Source: Altibacter sp. (GTDB taxonomy: Bacteria > Bacteroidota > Bacteroidia > Flavobacteriales > Flavobacteriaceae). Taken from it: 64,000 nucleotides of DNA. Within the stretch, counting starts at the first letter, position 1. Each line of letters begins with the position of its first letter. The stretch spans positions 1 through 64,000 of the forward strand of contig NZ_JAIOHK010000035.1 in assembly GCF_019913785.1 (NCBI RefSeq). Reading direction: 5' to 3'. Made by a program: the position numbers and the translations under genes. Below the pieces are notes generated by a model that saw nothing but the letters and a program-made list of their open reading frames with translations, did no database searches and was not told the origin of the DNA. Below, piece after piece: positions 61,164 to 64,000 of the stretch.

Positions 61164-62489
61164 ATGACAAAAGATTATTTCCTCACACCGTTTCAAAAAT
61201 TCGTTAAAATTGAGGGGCTTAGCGGTGTTTTATTACTGCTTACCACCATCGTAGCCTTAATCTGGGCCAATTCCTCTTTTGGCGATTCGTATAGAGAACT
61301 GTGGCAGTACGATCTAGGTGTTGTTACCGAAAATTTTGAATTTAAAAAACCCTTGATTCTTTGGATTAATGATGGTTTAATGGCCGTTTTCTTTTTTCTA
61401 ATCGGCTTAGAGATAAAACGCGAACTGATGATTGGAGAACTCAATTCGATGAAGAAAATGGCTTTTCCATTGGTTGGTGCGCTAGGCGGAATGCTACTAC
61501 CTGTTGTAATCTTTGTGGTACTTAATCAAAATCCTGAAACAGTTAAAGGTTGGGGAATACCAATGGCCACCGACATCGCATTTTCACTGGCAGTTCTAAA
61601 TGTGCTCGGGAAACGCGTGCCTATTAGCCTTAAAATATTCTTAACCGCCTTTGCAATAGTAGACGATATAGGCGCGGTCTTGGTCATTGCAATATTTTAT
61701 AGCGGTACCATTAATGTATCCTTGTTGTTAATCGCATTGGGCATGTTGGCCATATTATATTTTTTATCATTTAAAGGCTTTTATTCGGTATTTCTGTTTT
61801 TTTTAACCGGAACAGTGATTTGGTTCTTGTTTTTAAAATCGGGAATTCACCCAACGGTTGCAGGAATTTTATTAGCATTTTCTGTTCCTATTAGACAAAA
61901 AATAGATACCTCAAAATTCTTGGCTCAACTTGAAGTAGTGTACAATAACATTAAAAACTCAAGTATTTTGAACAAGCCTATACTTTCGGCAGAGCAGATT
62001 GAGCACATTGATGATTTAGAGGATTGGTCTTCAAAATTTCAATCACCATTGCAACATTTAGAACACAATTTGCATGGCTGGGTAGCATTTTTTGTTATTC
62101 CAATATTTGCACTTGCCAATGCTGGAGTGCTCATTGATAGCTCTGCGTATATAGATACAGCATTAGTCACTAATATTATTATTTGTTTTGTACTAGGCAA
62201 ATCCCTCGGAATTACGTCCATGGTAATGTTTGCTAAAAAGCTTAAATTAATAGAAATTCCCACAGACATTAATTTCAATCAAATTTTAGGAGTTGCTTTT
62301 TTAGCAGGAATTGGATTTACCATGGCAATTTTTATAGCTAGTTTAGCATTCGTTTCTACACCAGAATATATAGATTCTGCTAAGATAGGAATACTCATCG
62401 GGTCTTTTATTTCAGCGATAATTGGTTATCTTGTACTTAGGTTTTCTAAAAGTCCAAAACCGGCGGACGAAGGTTTAAATAATAATTAA
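61164..62489 (+). CDS. nhaA: Na+/H+ antiporter NhaA
   Basis: A 441-residue antiporter of 12 or so helices, with the signature GLMAVFFFLIGLEIKREL-like segment, PMATDIAFSLAVLNVLG and FAIVDDIGAVLVIAIFY containing the ion-binding aspartate pair, and GKSLGITSMVMFA. A cytosolic insert (about 260-310; KNSSILNKPILSAEQIEHIDDLEDWSSKFQ) is typical for the Bacteroidota variety. It exports Na+ in exchange for protons. Six bases separate it from mscS. Confidence 0.93.
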   Translation: MTKDYFLTPFQKFVKIEGLSGVLLLLTTIVALIWANSSFGDSYRELWQYDLGVVTENFEFKKPLILWINDGLMAVFFFLIGLEIKRELMIGELNSMKKMAFPLVGALGGMLLPVVIFVVLNQNPETVKGWGIPMATDIAFSLAVLNVLGKRVPISLKIFLTAFAIVDDIGAVLVIAIFYSGTINVSLLLIALGMLAILYFLSFKGFYSVFLFFLTGTVIWFLFLKSGIHPTVAGILLAFSVPIRQKIDTSKFLAQLEVVYNNIKNSSILNKPILSAEQIEHIDDLEDWSSKFQSPLQHLEHNLHGWVAFFVIPIFALANAGVLIDSSAYIDTALVTNIIICFVLGKSLGITSMVMFAKKLKLIEIPTDINFNQILGVAFLAGIGFTMAIFIASLAFVSTPEYIDSAKIGILIGSFISAIIGYLVLRFSKSPKPADEGLNNN

Positions 62490-62495
62490 TTTTTA

Positions 62496-63578
62496 ATGCA
62501 AGAGCTTTTCAACATACACAAACTCGATATTATTTATGGTATAATTGTCATCACTGTAATTCTGGTTTTGCGGTTATTAACCAATAAATTACACCACTGG
62601 CTCGCCAAAGAAAAACAGAAAAAGTTTCCCGGAGAACCATCAAGGCCTTTAAATTTATTAAAACGTCTTCTCAATACATTGTGGATTGTTTTAGGATTGA
62701 TAGCATTGACTTTTCTCATTGTAGATGAAAGTCAACAGAACAACTTAGCCGATGATTTTAAAACAGTACTCTATATAGGTGTTGTATTAGCACTTACCGT
62801 GATTGCTGCGACAACCGCCAATATGTGGTTTAAGCACGATATTCAAAAAAAGATAGAAACCGAGCAAGACCCAACCAGTTTTAAGTTTCTAAGATACGTA
62901 GTCCTTGTTGGTATTTATTTCATTGGTATTATGCTTAGTCTGTTGGCCTTTCCTTCCTTAAAAGGTGTTGCTCAAACCGCTTTGGGTGGGGCAGGAGTTA
63001 TGGCTCTTATTGCGGGTTTTGCAGCACAAGAGGCACTGTCTAATGTCATAGGGGGTTTATTTATTATTACTTTTAAACCTTTCAGAATTGGAGACCTCAT
63101 TAAAATTACGGATGCCATGGTAGGCAGGGTGAATGACATTACTTTGCGGCATACTGTAATCCGGAATTTTGAAAATAAGATGATCGTAATTCCTAATGCG
63201 ATAATCAACAAGGAAAAACTCATAAATTATGATATGGGTGAACTTAAGTGTTGCGAACGTATTGAGATCGGAATATCGTATGACAGTGATATTGATTTGG
63301 CAAAAAAAATAATGCAAGAAGAATGTGAAAGACATCCGCTTATTTTAGACAATCGCACAGAATTAGAAGTGCAAGAAGGAAAACCAATAGTGAGGACAGC
63401 GCTAACACAACTTAATGACTCATCAATGACAATTAGAGCTTGGACTTGGGAAAGAAATTACAGCGATAGTTTTCAACTTAAAATTGACGTATTAGAAAGT
63501 ATTAAAAAACGATTCGACAAAGAAGGTATAGAAATCCCATTCCCATACCGAACCGTAGTAATGAAAAAAGACAAATAA
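62496..63578 (+). CDS. Small-conductance mechanosensitive channel, MscS family
   Basis: A 360-residue protein with four or five N-terminal helices and the conserved pore helix GVAQTALGGAGVMALIAGFAAQEALSNVIGGLFI, then the beta domain FRIGDLIKITDAMVGRVNDITLRHTVIRNFENKMIVIPNAIINKEKLINY. It opens under membrane tension after hypo-osmotic shock. It starts 7 bases after nhaA. Confidence 0.92.
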   Translation: MQELFNIHKLDIIYGIIVITVILVLRLLTNKLHHWLAKEKQKKFPGEPSRPLNLLKRLLNTLWIVLGLIALTFLIVDESQQNNLADDFKTVLYIGVVLALTVIAATTANMWFKHDIQKKIETEQDPTSFKFLRYVVLVGIYFIGIMLSLLAFPSLKGVAQTALGGAGVMALIAGFAAQEALSNVIGGLFIITFKPFRIGDLIKITDAMVGRVNDITLRHTVIRNFENKMIVIPNAIINKEKLINYDMGELKCCERIEIGISYDSDIDLAKKIMQEECERHPLILDNRTELEVQEGKPIVRTALTQLNDSSMTIRAWTWERNYSDSFQLKIDVLESIKKRFDKEGIEIPFPYRTVVMKKDK

Positions 63579-63602
63579 TGTATAAATTAAAATATTTCAA
63601 AA

Positions 63603-64000
63603 ATGAAAAACATCATTATACCAATCGACTTTTCGCAACAATCTGAATTTGCATTGCAAACTGGTGCCATTTTAGCCAAGAAGCACGACGCCAAACTTCA
63701 TGTGCTCCATATGTTAGAGCTTTCCGATTCTTTAATCTCACAATCTCATACAGCAAATAAAAACGAAATGTTCTTTTTATTCGCGTTGGCAAAAAAGAGT
63801 TTTGAAGAATTTCTGGACAAAGATTACCTAAATGGGATAGTAGTTGAGCCTATGATTAAGCGCTATAAAGTGTACAATGAAGTAGATCTTGTAGCCAAAG
63901 AGGTCAATGCAGATTTAATTATTATGGGATCTAAAGGCCTTACTCCTCAGGATGGTATATTTGCCGGTTCAAATGCTGAGAAAATGGTGCGAAACAGTAA
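63603..64000 (+). CDS. Universal stress protein UspA family, cut by window end
   Basis: An ATG at 63603 opens MKNIIIPIDFSQQSEFALQT, followed by HVLHMLELSDSLI, DLVAKEVNADLIIMGSKGLTPQDGIFAGSNAEKMVRNS to base 64000 with no stop. The first USP domain has the ATP-binding-like GSKG ... GSNAEKMV motif typical of the ATP-binding class. Bacteroidota members usually carry two tandem USP domains (about 280 residues), so at least half lies beyond the window. Confidence 0.9.
   Translation, partial: MKNIIIPIDFSQQSEFALQTGAILAKKHDAKLHVLHMLELSDSLISQSHTANKNEMFFLFALAKKSFEEFLDKDYLNGIVVEPMIKRYKVYNEVDLVAKEVNADLIIMGSKGLTPQDGIFAGSNAEKMVRNS

Noticed and set aside
1-64000. CRISPR arrays, integrases, transposases and toxin-antitoxin pairs
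   Set aside because: I looked for arrays of direct repeats and for characteristic motifs of these families and saw none.

Overview
The window looks like chromosomal DNA from a marine-type member of the Flavobacteriaceae (phylum Bacteroidota). The grounds are: promoters of the TTTG-N19-TAnnTTTG type upstream of rpmH, rpsF and the tRNA; type IX secretion (T9SS) sorting tails on three proteins; a SusC/BtuB-style outer-membrane receptor under a cobalamin riboswitch; a CarB without the C-terminal regulatory domain; and many small Bacteroidota-specific families (DUF4252, DUF5777, DUF6122, DUF6495-like). No species can be named from the sequence alone. Family names are recalled from motifs, not from searches.

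Region 1 to 46.8 kb is ordinary flavobacterial backbone. It runs: a truncated peptide-binding lipoprotein with an S23-type four-helix-bundle cassette set between inverted repeats at its start; mtaB; GNAT and pirin; a hydrolase, a lytic transglycosylase and a half-size TauE; rpmH and carB; a five-gene redox/periplasm cluster (cupredoxin, haem c lipoprotein, YceI, OB-fold, DUF5777 barrel); rmuC; a vitamin B12 uptake locus (BtuDCF-like ABC genes divergent from riboswitch-controlled btuB); an S41 protease; an ECF sigma/anti-sigma/DUF4252 operon; purB, sirtuin, trmH, rdgB, a DEAD-box helicase, rlmH, nadC, yihY, priA and a LytTR regulator; the rpsF-rpsR-rplI operon; a FtsX-type permease with UPF0145 and a 45-residue membrane peptide; and hisS.

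At 46.8 to 47.0 kb there are two tandem tRNA-Met(CAT) sequences. The first is broken: a 32-base GC-rich palindrome sits in its D arm and its T arm is lost. The second is intact. Next comes a gene-poor kilobase holding a 35-residue basic peptide gene with its own terminator.

Region 48 to 64 kb reads as an AT-richer accessory block devoted to stress and energy stress: proton-translocating transhydrogenase (split PntAA/PntAB plus PntB), a GltB-like FMN glutamate synthase with a 43-residue membrane peptide and a lipoprotein, a metallo-beta-lactamase fold enzyme, a GbsR/MarR regulator with a matching operator in front of itself and of a PepSY-like secreted protein, a delta-60-repeat T9SS protein, a bacterial eRF1-like (Balon-type) ribosome hibernation factor, a short-chain dehydrogenase, cardiolipin synthase, NhaA, an MscS channel and a universal stress protein cut by the window end. 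The last six genes share a strand and look like one dormancy/osmotic-stress programme. No CRISPR array, integrase, transposase or rRNA was seen.
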